From positions 372,001 to 436,000 of the forward strand of contig JAJOZX010000484.1 of assembly GCA_023014485.1 (NCBI GenBank): 64,000 nt of DNA, in the 5' to 3' direction. The translations under genes were made by a program, and so were the position numbers. The DNA comes from Bathynomus jamesi. Lineage: Eukaryota; Arthropoda; Malacostraca; Isopoda; Cirolanidae. Below are positions 9,809-20,051 of this stretch, piece after piece. Position 1 is the stretch's first letter, and the number at the start of each line of letters is the position of its first letter. Below the pieces are notes generated by a model that searched no databases, was not told the origin of the DNA, and saw only the letters and a program-made list of their open reading frames with translations.

Positions 9809-12800
9809 TAGGGTGACACTTATTTTCGAAAGTTTGAATTTTTATCGGGACGGGCGCGTTTCTGGTTCCATTTTGTCAAAAAATATCGTGTGTAAAATAT
9901 TTTTGAAATAAAACAATATTTAGAACTGCCTCAATACGGTCAAAGTTTGTATATTTTCTCGAAAAGTAGAAATTTTAGATCATGATGTTCTATGCCTCTA
10001 GCAAATAAAATATCACTTCTAGTTTGTTCAAGCTACTAATCTTGACCTAAAACATATAACTGGACTTCATACTTTCAACTCTAGGTCCCCCTCAACTCGA
10101 GTATTAGCCCCTCAAGGGGGGGGGGGTATCATGGGCGCCCATCTCCCTCTCATTGTTGCCTACTTTGCAGAGATCACGGTGGACTTGCGGTTGGGAAGTC
10201 ACAGCGGTGCTTCTCGACCACTTGTAAGAGGAACTGCCTTTGGTCTTCACTCTTGGTAAGGGCCAGGTTGAAAGACTGCATCAACGCCACCCCGCGCTCC
10301 GCGAAGTCATTGACAACTTGAAGGGCCTGGACTCGGCGGGATGCAGCGATGAAGGCTGGGTCCGTCCGCCACTCCTCCGGATCCTTGAGCAGGAAGGCGG
10401 TGCTGATGTCCAGAACCTTGAAGAACTCCTTTGATGTAGTCGTTGTGAACTTGGCCAATGTATTGTTGGCGATTGAGGCGGTGGACAGGTCCACATTGAT
10501 ACACCGCGGGGGATCCTCCGATCCTTCCTCTTCTTCCATCGCTTTAATCATCTCCCGCTTTGTCGCCAAGTTGATACCCTCGTCGAAGATGGCCAGGGTG
10601 ACGAGGCGCTCGCTCAAGTACCATAGGTGCCTGGCGAAGACTGTTGCCGTCGCCTTGGCCACCGCTGAGTCCAGATAATAGACGAGGGCCTTGAGCAGCG
10701 CTAGGTCCGTGGCTGGGGCCATTGCCGGGAGCGGCGCTTTGTACCAGGCCGTCACGTAGATGGACACGGCGAAGATGGTGAATCGCCGGATTCCAGCCGC
10801 TTCGCCTGACGACATCTGAAACTGTTCCCGGAACAGGAACAGTTTGATGGCATAGATGACTTTTGCCATCCAGCGCGCGCGATGGAAGGCGCCGGGATGA
10901 GCGAACCAGGCACCCCGCTTGTTCGGACCGCCCAGCACAATTACAGAGCTCCAGAAGTTCCCTGTAGTCATCACGTGGATGTTGACCGTCGAGGAGGCGG
11001 CTGAATTCGATCAGCAGGTCGTCGCGGGCGTCCTTCAGGTGCTGCGGCATGGTTCCATCCTCGAAGGGCTTCGCTTTGGTTTGATCGATGAAGTCCCACT
11101 GGGCGGCGAATCGTTTGAACAGGAGGATGTCAGGACCAGTAGAGGGACCGAGGCACGCCGTGAATGCCTTCTCGCACACCAGTTTGTGGATGTGGTGGTG
11201 GCAAGCCAAATGAAGCACTGTCTTCTCAAGTTTCTGCTCAATGATATAGCAAGCTCCTCCTGAGAGTCCTGTGTTTGAGGCGGTGGTGTCAAAAGAGAGG
11301 GCACAGATCCGTCCCTTGATGTCCCAATCCTCGAGGGCAGAGAGGACAGCTTCCGCCATGGCGCGGCCAGTGCCGTCGGGGAGGCTGGGCACAGCCAGAA
11401 GCTTGTCGACGTTCTCCCCAGACACCAGAACTGGAAGGCGATCTTCAGCAGGGCCTCCGTCAGCCGCTAGTACGATTTTCCCGTCCCAGTGAACGGTCAG
11501 CGGCACAGTAGGATGGAAGGCTGCCTTCATTTCCGCTGCTGCCATAGCACGGAACTTTGCTCGGTCGCGGCGGGAGGATTCGCGGTTCAAGACCAGCTCC
11601 TCAGGGTCGTGGCCCAAGCTCCTCGCAGCCGCCAACAGCAAAAAAACACCTTCTCGGTCGGTAAGTTTCGTCCGATCCATCGCTGCGGAGAGATCAGGGG
11701 TGATCATCTTTTTCGACGCGCGGAATCGCTTGGGTGGTAAAGGGGTCGTAGATGCTTCTGCATTCGACGTGGACGGGCCCGGGAGAGAGAGCTCTTCCTC
11801 TTCTTCTCGGCGACGACGCCGTGTCGGTGACCGAGTCGGGCTGCTTGCACCTGAGCTGGAGCTCGATGCCAGTTCGACGAGTTCTTCTCGGCTCTCTCTG
11901 TTCGCCCTTTCATCATCTTGCCGGCGGCTCCTTTCCGCTTCCTGTCTCCTCGCACGCTCCTCCTCAGTGTGCAGCGTCATGTCACGTGTGGAGGAGATGC
12001 GGCCGCGCCGCACCTCGGCCCTTTGTCCCATCAGGAACTCCCTGTCCTCTTCGATTGTGATCATCGACATCGCCTGTTCGTGTGCGATGTCGAAGAGGCG
12101 GTCAAGGGATGAGAGGAACTCGGCCTCATTCCTGATTTGGGTCACAGTGCGCCATTTCGAGTTCTTGTTCAGAGCCCGCCACTTCTCGTACATTCGGAGA
12201 ACCTTGTCCCTTGCGCGTTGGTCTTTCTGCGTAGGAATACGGGACCGCTCCCAGAATTCCTTGACTGCGGTCACTGTCTCAGCGGCTGCTTCCTTGATCG
12301 GCTTCTTGACGTCAAGGTGAAGGTGGAAAAAGTACTGAAGCGCCTGCTTTCCCGTAGGCAGCATGCTTCCTGTGATGCTGTGGTCCACGGTCCCCAGGAG
12401 ATAGACTGCTGTTTTAGATCTTGTTGCCGAAGCCATCACGTCGTTTCAGAACTCACTGAAAAAGAGAATGAAACACTGTTAGTGTTGGCAAAACTCGTCC
12501 CAACCCATTTTCTACTTAGAATAACATGTTCTTTCGCCTGTATCAATATTTGGATAAACTCGCGTTACACCCTGTATAATACCTCATTTTAGTCTTCTGT
12601 ACACCAGTGCGGAAGACTAAACCAACGACTCTGACCGTCCGTCTGTCTGTCTGTCATCATTTTTCAACTCAGAAACTACAGCAGCTATCGAAACGAAAAC
12701 TGACATGATAACAGAACGCCATGAGTACTTTTCGACAAAAAGTATAAACTTTGACCTCGTTGAGGCAGTTCTAATTATTATTTTATTTCAAAAATATTTT

Positions 12801-12896
12801 ACACACAATGTTTTTAAACGGAATGACACCAGAAATGCGCCCGTCCTGATAGAAATTCCCAAAAAATGAAAAACACCCCAAATAAGTGGCACCCTA
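9809..12896 (-). mobile_element. Family F DNA transposon, copy 1 (near-intact)
   Basis: Long imperfect terminal inverted repeats of about 180 bp start TAGGGTGACACTTATTT on the left and TAGGGTGCCACTTATTT (minus) on the right. Flanked by a perfect 8-bp duplication ACGTATAG at 9801-9808 and 12897-12904. Inserted in hAT element 1 beyond the hAT stop codon. Copy 2 is at 28459-31417. The transposase is described separately; I do not recognise the superfamily with certainty (hAT-like features, possibly an IS3EU- or hAT-related lineage). Confidence 0.88.
10174..12436 (-). pseudogene. Family F transposase, copy 1, one visible frameshift
   Basis: Start at MASATRSKTAVYLLG (12436). N-terminal globular region to residue ~150, an Arg/Glu-rich coiled stretch (~155-190), a low-complexity Ser/Arg/Glu linker (~190-235), then an RNase-H-like part: HWDGK (Asp 318), SFDTTASNTG (Asp 383), LACHHHIHKLV (~410-420, comparable with the CxxH of hAT), later FHRARWMAKVIYAIK, a W-x2-DP motif and NDFAERGVAL. 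The 65-residue spacing of the two Asp and the CxxH-like block resemble hAT; the AER Glu is the likely third catalytic residue (inference). A frameshift at about 10945-10952 splits LLEL from SVIVLGGPN; otherwise the frame is open. No introns, unlike copy 2. Confidence 0.78.
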
Positions 12897-13320
12897 ACGT
12901 ATAGTATATATATTCATTTGTTAATTTATAGGCTACACTTTTTGCATTAACACACTACATCTGAGAAAGTAGTTATTAGTTTATTAATATACTTAACATA
13001 GTCTAATTTCCATAGTAGTGTAAAACAAATTGAAAGGGCATGAGCTTGGTCTCAATCTCGGTCTCGAATTTTAAGGGTCTCGATCTCGGAAGGTAGATCT
13101 CGATCTCGAACCTTTGATCTCGGTCTCGATCTTGGTCTCTCAGGATCGGACTTGGTGGTCTCGACTACATCACTGGACCAAATCTTGCACACTATTTATG
13201 TGTGCAGAAAATTTTCCCTGGCACCCGTTGCCATTGGTACTGCCTTGGTATGGTCCACAAGGTCTTTTGAGGTACTTCTTTTCCTTGTAACTCCTTGTAA
13301 CTCACTCACTCACTCTCATA

Positions 13321-13517
13321 TTAATACAAATTCAGAAATCTGACCAGTGCACACAAAAACATCTGACCAATGCCTGTGCATCCATCAATGTGCACCAGTC
13401 TGGATCCGCCCCTGTGTTGTGACATGTCAGTTACTGTGTTTTTTGATAAGTTTCACTCTAAGGATAAGGAGCTATTTAAATCTTGTGTTGAACATAAGTT
13501 ACTGTACTATTGAGCGA
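13321..13517. other. No gene seen
   Basis: Unique-looking AT-rich sequence between the CR1-A 3' end and the palindrome; nothing recognisable. Confidence 0.6.
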
Positions 13518-14052
13518 ATGCTACAGTAACAAAACATATATCAATCGATAGAGCAGAAAAAGTGGTGCAAGCAGCTATGTATCATTTTGAAAATATTAGA
13601 AAATAAAGTTATGATACTATGAAGATGTTACTAGGCCTATCATAGCTTACACCATTTGGATCTTCTCCATTTCATGTACTGTTTCCAGTTTTGTTAAAAG
13701 TAAGATATTTAATGTAGGTTAACTGAATGCCAGGTTAGGTCAACTGTACACCCTTGATGATTGGTTAGGTTAAGTCATGATATTTTTGTTAGTTTTAATG
13801 AAAATATCACAACTTAACCTAACCATTGATCAAGGGTGTACAGTTGACCTACATTAAATATCTTATTTTTAACAAAATTGGAAACAGTACATGAAACAGA
13901 AAAGATCCAAATGGTGTAAAGCTATGATAGGCCTAGTAACATCTTCATAGTGTCATAACTGTTATTTTCTAATATTTTCAAAATGATACATACCTTGCTT
14001 GCACCATTTTTTCTGTTCTATTGATTGATATATGTTTCATTACTGTAGCATT
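13518..14052. repeat. Large palindrome (foldback element) with TTAGG-like core
   Basis: The left arm from ATGCTACAGTAAC and the right arm ending at its complement pair over ~260 bp each with a few mismatches and a ~20-bp insertion in the left arm. The core contains GATTGGTTAGGTTAAG and its complement beside a GATATTTTTGTTAG segment, the module shared with other foldbacks in this window. Confidence 0.85.
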
Positions 14053-15403
14053 TCATGGCAATGCAGGCATCTTGTAAAGTTTTACCTAAATTACACAGGA
14101 AAACTATAATCTCATGTGTAGATTGATTTAATATTAATTTCATAATAAGGCTGGCATTTTTATTTGGGCAAGTCTTGTTTAAAGTTTATTTTGGCTACTT
14201 TTGCAGTGCTTCATTTAGTTTCTGGCTACTGTTTCTTTGAATCTCTCCCTCCAAAATAAGGTACCTATGTAAACGAGTAATAGATAACATCAGGTTAGGT
14301 CAGGTTTCATAATAATAAACACCACAATACACTTTTCTGGTTGTATTTGATGCGCTTTATTCAAATCTGACCTTCATTTCTTGATGCCCATTCCACACAC
14401 ATGTCAACTTTTGATGAAAATTTGAAACTAACCAAATTTACAAAACTTTATAGTTTTTATTCCTTAAGATCTCTAGTTTTCAAAACTACAAACAGATTTC
14501 AAATATCTCCATTAGTTATAGAGCAATGACAAAAGATATACAAGTATGTTCTGATATGTTACACACTAGAGAAACAAAGCAATTTTTAATTCCATATACA
14601 AAATAAACAGTAGTAAATATAAGGTAAAACCATACAGCCGCATACAGTACACGTTTTTAGCTACAAAAGGTTATTTGTAGATTTATCTTAGATATCTTAG
14701 TTATTGTGTGACATGCACTTGAAAACTATGGGTGAAAGAGGAATGACCATTACGCAAATTTTAGTTTTTTTGATCTAGTAAAAACAGCTTACATCTGATC
14801 ATGCTCCACCTTTGTTTCCTCTCTTAGTTTTTATGTACCTCTACTGCCATGATTTAGTTTTGTTGTCAACATCTCAGGTTTGTCTGCAAACAGCATCACA
14901 GTCATTCCCAACTCTCAAGTAATGGTTGTACCCGGTACAGTCACGACCATTACGCGTTTTACTGGTTTCATTATACCTTGTGTAGCTTTTATTTTAGTTG
15001 TTTATTAATAACTTGCTTTATTTCTCTTCTTTTTAGATCTTTTTGAAAAAATAAAATAGACTAGGTGTGTACAGTCATTCCTCAGTATGCGTGAGGGTTA
15101 AGTTCTTAAAAATCGTCTTGAGTGTTGATCTCGTGAATGTTGAACATATAAACTTATATAAAAATAGGGTTAAGTTCCCAGCTCACCTGAAAATCCCCTT
15201 TTGCCCCCCTAATTTAGCCATGAATGCCGAAAAAAAACACCAATTGTGTTAATAATTATATGGATTAATACTAAATAGAATTAAAAGAAACAAAAAAATA
15301 AAAACATTGTATGAAATCTTTTTCTACCATTACTGACAGTGATAAATCCTAGCCTAACACGAACATAGCCAATATATATAATGTTTTTTAACTAATTAAG
15401 AGC
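14053..15403. other. No gene seen
   Basis: AT-rich, many stops in all frames, no terminal repeats noticed. Confidence 0.6.
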
Positions 15404-16380
15404 ATGGCACCCCCATCAAGTACTTGCAGTCGCTGTGAAGGGAAATTTGCCACTTACACCTTTACAATGGCTAATAATAATGAACAGTTAGTTTGCAGGT
15501 GGTGCTCAAGCATGGAAGAACGGAGGAACGAGTTAGAATGTGAGAGGGAGGCCAGAGTGAGGCTTGAAGAAAGCATGATGCTCCTGACAGCAAAATTAGA
15601 ATCCCTTGAGACTCCAGTTACAATCCCTCCTGCCTCAGCTTCTACTAATAATATAAATAGTACTAATAACCCTCTCTTTTCCCCTAGTTCCCAACCCTTC
15701 ATTCGAGTGCGTAATAGAGCCCCATTGAGGAAACCTAAGACTTGTCTACCAGTAATAACAAATAAGTTCTCTGTTTTAGGTTTTGAAGATGCTGATGAAC
15801 TGGAAATACGACTCATTGGCAATTTCATTGTTCAAGCACAGCTCGGGGAATTCTGGGGGAGAAACCCTCATTGTAGGCACTGTTACTGCTACCCTGGTGC
15901 AATGTATGTTATTCATGTATGTTATTTTATTCATGTTGGTACTAATAATGTTTTAAATTCTAGATTGGAAGAACTGCTGGCTAGGTACAGGGACTTACTA
16001 GAGCGATTAAAGGAAAAAACTAGGATTGTTTTAACAGGTATATTTCCTCAAATTGTCCAACTTAGCAATTTCTACAGCAAGATGACCTATATCAACAATA
16101 ACCTAAAGTCTCTTTGTTAACTGGAAGGAGTGCACTTTGCAAATTTTTGGAAGTTTCAACGACAGGAGAGACATGTTCCTCAGAGATAGACTTCATCTTA
16201 ACCCTTTCACTCACGAATTATGACATATGGTAAAAAAGAAATGTGTCTTTATGTGTGGTTATATAAGAATCAATATGGTTTATTTTTCAGCTACACAATT
16301 GTCTACCCAGTGAGTGAAAGGGTTAATAACGTTGGAGCTGCGCATTTAGGAAGACTTTCATAATACAGTCTCTTCTTTTC
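15404..16380 (+). pseudogene. CR1-B ORF1: zinc finger, coiled coil and degenerate SGNH esterase
   Basis: Starts MAPPSSTCSRCEGKFATYTF. N-terminus has CxxC...CxxC (C8, C11, then CRWC), followed by a heptad-rich segment (MEERRNELECEREARVRLEE) that should form a coiled coil, a Ser/Asn-rich linker, then LPVITNKFSVLGFEDADE and the esterase. The nucleophile block has decayed to LIGNFIVQAQ (family form GDS), block III reads HVGTNNV, and LTGIFPQ follows. Frame 15404-16120 then breaks; the Asp/His block DRLHLN is at about 16184-16200, where a MITE is inserted, and NVGAAHLGRL resumes after it. ORF1 proteins bind element RNA. Confidence 0.75.
16202..16322. mobile_element. piggyBac-type MITE, 121 bp
   Basis: Termini CCCTTTCACTCAC and GTGAGTGAAAGGG, flanked by TTAA at 16198-16201 and 16323-16326. 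TTAA duplication plus CCCTTT ends is the piggyBac pattern. Its removal rejoins the esterase motif LHLN to NVGAAHLG. Confidence 0.88.
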
Positions 16381-16479
16381 AGGCTGCCGTAACTTGAATG
16401 GTCCCAGCGTAATTTCCACAAATTTCCCTTGCACTCATGAAGGTGTCACAATTACAAACAATTTGAAGGTTCTACCTAT

Positions 16480-19237
16480 CCTTAAATGCTCATAGCCTAC
16501 AAAATAAAATAATTTTTTTTTTCTTTAATTGCTTGTAAAGACTGATTTAATTGCGATAAATGAATCGTGGCTTAGCACTGAAACACGTGACTTTGTAGGG
16601 GAGTACGGTATCAAATTAGAGGTTATAGACTTTTTGTTGAAAACAGAATAGGTAGGCGAGGAGGCGGTGGTGTTATGTATATCAAAGAAAATATTGCAAA
16701 CATTATAGAAGTAAAGCACACAATTCCAGAACTGATAGATTCGACTATAGCAGAACTTAAATTAAATGATTTCAACTTCTTGTTGCAGTTATATATAGGC
16801 CCTCTAATCAAACAGCTGATATGGATGAAGCGTTATATCTTGAACTAAAGAGAATAATAGGTAGTGAGCAGGCTTTAGTTATGGGTGACTTTAATTGCAC
16901 CAACGTGAATTATGATACAATGCAGGGAGATGCGGAAGGTAATCGTTTAGTTAATTTTCTTGAGGATAGCTTTCTTATTCAAAAGGTTGGACAGTATTTC
17001 AGATTTAGTAATAACTATGGATGATAGGCTAATTACTGATCTTCAAGTAATAGAACCGTTAAGCAATAGTGATCACAATATGGTAGAGTTTGTCCTCTCA
17101 GTAAGTCACTCAAAACCAGCTAACTCGAATAAAATTCCTAACTTCCAGCATGCAGACTTTTGTAAATTTTGAAATAAAATGTCACACGTCAATTGGGAAA
17201 ATGTAATGGGGATCTCCAACGCAAAACTAATGTGGGAATCATTTGAAACAGTATTTAGGACTAAATGAGGAATGTGTACCATACAAAATTAAGCGTACTA
17301 AAGTAAACAACAAGCCCTTGTGGTTTACTTCTTGAGTAGGAGACATTATAAAAAGTAGAGATAGGGCTTATAGGGTACATAAGTGCGATAAAGACAATTT
17401 GTGGTTACGAAATAACTACATATCTCTAAGGCATGAAGCAAAAAGTATAATAAAGACCAAACACAAATTTGAAATCTCCATAGCTTGTGATGGTAAAGAA
17501 AACACCAAGCGATTCTTTCACTATGTCAACAAAAGAAATCCAGTAAAAAGTGTCTTTGGGCCATTGAAAAATGTTAATGGAGAGCTAGTTTCTGAAAACA
17601 AGCAAATGGCTACCTTGTTAAATGAATTTTTTATGTCAGTTTTTACTATAGAAGATGTAACGAATATCCCTTTGGTCATAGACATAATACCTTTTGATAA
17701 TGGTAATATTTTGGATAATATTGTGGTTAGTGAAGGGGAGGTAATGCGCTATATTGATAAAATGAAAATGCATAAATCAGCAGGGCCGGATTCCATATAT
17801 CCCATACAACTAAAAGAATTAAAAGATAGCATTGTTGTGCCCCTCAACAATTTTTAATGCTTCTATTTCTGAAGGGTGCGTACCAGATAATTTCAAGTTA
17901 GCAAATGTACTACCTATCTTTAAGAAAAGTGATAAAGGTGCAGCAGGAAATTATAGGTCAATCAGTTTAATGTCTATTGTAGGTAAACTACTGGAATAAA
18001 TAATTAGGGATTGTATAGTCAAACACTTAGAATTGCATAACTTAGTTAGAAATACACAGCAGAGTTTTAGGCAAAACAAATCTTGCTTAACTAATCTTTA
18101 AGAATTTTTTTCAAAGCATGGTTGATGTTTACGATAGACATCAGGCAGTTGATGTAGTGTATTTAGGTTTTCAAAAAGCGTTTAACACCGTACCACACAA
18201 AAGACTCATTGAAAAAACTAAGGGCTCATGGAATCAGGGGTGTAGTAATAAATTGGATAGAAGAGTGGTTGCAAGGTAGGAAACAGGGTGGTCATTGATG
18301 GAGTGGAGTCGTGTTGGGCTAATGTAGCGAGTAGTGTTCTTCAGGGTTCTGTATTGGGCCCCTTGCTTTTTCTCATATATATATATATATTAACGATTTA
18401 GATGTTGGCCTAGTCAGTACAGTTTCAAAATTTGCAGATGACACAAAGCTGGGTGGTAGGGTGATTAATGACGAAGATAGAGGCAAAATCCAGGAAGATC
18501 TGAATAAAATCATTGATTGGTCAGTCACATGGCAAATGAGATTTAACATTGATAAGTGCAAAATTTTACATGTAGGTTTGCGTAATGGTAATTTTGTGTA
18601 TAGTATGTCAGGGAAGGAGTTAACAAGCATAGAGCAGGAAAAAGATTTAGGAGTTATGGTCACTGGTGACTTAAAAGTAGCGAAACAAAGTACAGCAGCA
18701 GTCAATAAAGCGAACAAAGTGTTTGATTTTATAGCTCGGAATTTTGAGTACAAATCGCGCGATATTATTGTTCCTCTTTATAAATCATTAGTCAGACCCC
18801 ATTTGGAGTACGCGATCCAATTTTGGAAACTGCATATGCGAAAAGATAAAGAAACTCAAAAGAGTTCAAAGATGAGCAACTAAGATGATTCCGTCACTTA
18901 GGTCAAAGTCATACGAGGATAGACTTAAGGAGTTAAAATTGACTACACTCGAGACTAGGAGGCTAAGGGGTGATCTAATCCAGGTTTACAAAATTATGAA
19001 TGGGTTCAATAACGTAGATAGAGATAGCCTTTTTGAATTATCTCAAGATAATAGGACTAGAAATAACAGGTGTAAGTTGACAAGTAGAAGGTTTGAGAGA
19101 GCAGTTGCCAAAAACTTTTTCATGCATAGAATAGTAAATAGGTGGAATAGTTTGCTGGTAGAAGTAATTAGTAGCACCTCTATAAACATGTTTAAAAATT
19201 GATTAGACGCATATGTTGATAGATTGGGTATAGTTTA
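16480..19237 (+). pseudogene. CR1-B copy 1 ORF2: endonuclease and reverse transcriptase, many breaks
   Basis: Endonuclease pieces in alternating frames: LIAINESWLSTETRDFVGEY, GRRGGGGVMYIKENIA, MGDFNCTNVNYD (17 kb), SNSDHNMVEF. Connector and RT start at about 17399: FFHYVNKRNPVKSVFGPLKN, KSAGPDSIYPIQLKELKD, then LANVLPIFKKSDKGAAGNYR. Motif A is frameshifted (VYLGFQKAFNTVPHKR, catalytic Asp changed to Gly and the AFD to AFN), motif B SVLQGSVLGPLLFL (proline lost), motif C KFADDTKLGG. The thumb (18720-19202) matches copy 2. At least eight indels or stops. Clearly dead and older than copy 2. Confidence 0.82.
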
Positions 19238-19400
19238 AGCTAGTAAAATTAAGGCTTTGTGGTTCAGAACCCACGTAAAATTGTAGGTCCCCTCCACCAC
19301 CACAGAGGACATGCACAATACACAATTACGAACACAGTTAGGTAGACCAGCCATGAGTGGATCCTAGGGTCTTTGTTGGTCTGAAACATTATAACAATAT

Positions 19401-19520
19401 TGCTAACACATGTAATAAAGAAAATTACAGAAAACTTTTCTTTTTCATTGTTGTTTTAATACCCTTTAAGTGAACACAAACAAAAATATTAGCGTAATGT
19501 TAATGTAATGAAAACTTACC
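19401..19520. other. No gene seen
   Basis: AT-rich spacer after the CR1-B 3' end. Confidence 0.5.
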
Positions 19521-20050
19521 GATGAAGGTGAGACGATCTGCGTTGGTGGTTGGGGGCAGCTTGCGGTGGGGGGGACGGCAATGTTGGCTTCCTCCCTCCC
19601 TCATATCCCTCTCCCCTGATGGGCCCCCATCATCACCAGGGGAGAGGCTGCACAGTGATTACTCGGGTGGGGGAGGATGGAGCAGACTGCCCTGAAGCTG
19701 CCCCCTCCATCTCTTCATAATCATCTGCTGCCTCCTCCTCCTCCATGACCCTGCTCGTAGAAGGTTGCGGTGAAATGCTAAAAGCAGGTGAAGGAGTTCA
19801 AGTGAGCTTGTGAACTGAGTCATGGTAGTCTGATGTGCCTTTCTTTGTAAATCCTTCAACAGTTCAACATAGGGGAGGCTGGCTGCGTCAAGAGCTCGCT
19901 TAAACTGTATGCTTCTCTCAAGAATAGGATCAAATTCCTGCAGTTCCATACAAAGGTTATCAAATCCTGATAAGATTAAGGATAGCTTTGATGCGGTTAT
20001 AGGCTTAAGCCTAGGGAGATCATCAGGGTCAGCTTCATCATCATCACTAT
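19521..20050 (-). pseudogene. Acidic coding-like segment, identity unknown
   Basis: The minus strand reads DDEADPDDLPRLKPITASK then MELQEFDPILERSIQFKRAL and a helical stretch (LPYVELLKDLQRKAHQTTM). The frame probably shifts near 19765, because the alternative frame gives an acidic VMEEEEAADDYEEMEGAA tail followed by Ser/Pro sequence. It ends at a good donor, TTCATCG then GTAAGT (about 19521), suggesting an exon. The upstream edge is the family S element at 20052. Could be an accessory protein of a DNA transposon or a host exon; I do not recognise it. Confidence 0.35.
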
Positions 20051-20051
20051 C

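Larger units (their letters stand above)
7590..13175 (+). mobile_element. hAT element 1 with 8-bp target duplication and nested inserts
   Basis: Perfect termini CAGTGATGTAG at 7590 and CTACATCACTG ending at 13175, flanked by GACCAAAT at 7582-7589 and 13176-13183. Both subterminal regions (7600-7740 and about 13040-13165) are packed with TCTCGA/TCTCGG repeats, the usual transposase-binding arrangement of hAT elements. Inside lie fragments of a hAT transposase, a mariner and a family F element. Most of the transposase is deleted, so it is non-autonomous. Confidence 0.93.
5028..13320 (+). mobile_element. CR1-A copy 2, 5'-truncated, split by a 5.6-kb hAT
   Basis: Left part 5028-7589 carries the end of ORF1 and most of ORF2. 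Right part 13176-13320 carries the last codons and 3' UTR (GTGTGCAGAAAATTTTCC, then CTTGTAACTCACTCACTCAC), matching copy 1 at 4876-4995. The two halves share GACCAAAT, the 8-bp duplication made by the hAT inserted between them. Confidence 0.88.
15404..19400 (+). mobile_element. CR1-like retrotransposon, family B copy 1, degraded
   Basis: Contains ORF1, endonuclease and RT in order, ending with a 3' UTR (GTTAGGTAGACCAGCCATGA, GGTCTTTGTTGGTCTGAAAC) and ATTATAAC at the terminus. Copy 2 at 49347-51238 has the same 3' UTR followed by several tandem 8-mers of ATTATAAC; 8-bp terminal microsatellites are a CR1 hallmark. Sequence distinct from family A. Confidence 0.85.

Noticed and set aside
10240..12592. 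Several plus-strand open frames opposite the family F gene
   Set aside because: They are antisense shadows of a GC-rich coding region: Ser/Arg-rich without motifs, while the minus strand has matching motifs in copy 2.
15067..15252. Short plus-strand open frame upstream of CR1-B ORF1
   Set aside because: No motif, AT-driven composition, no neighbour relationship; treated as chance.
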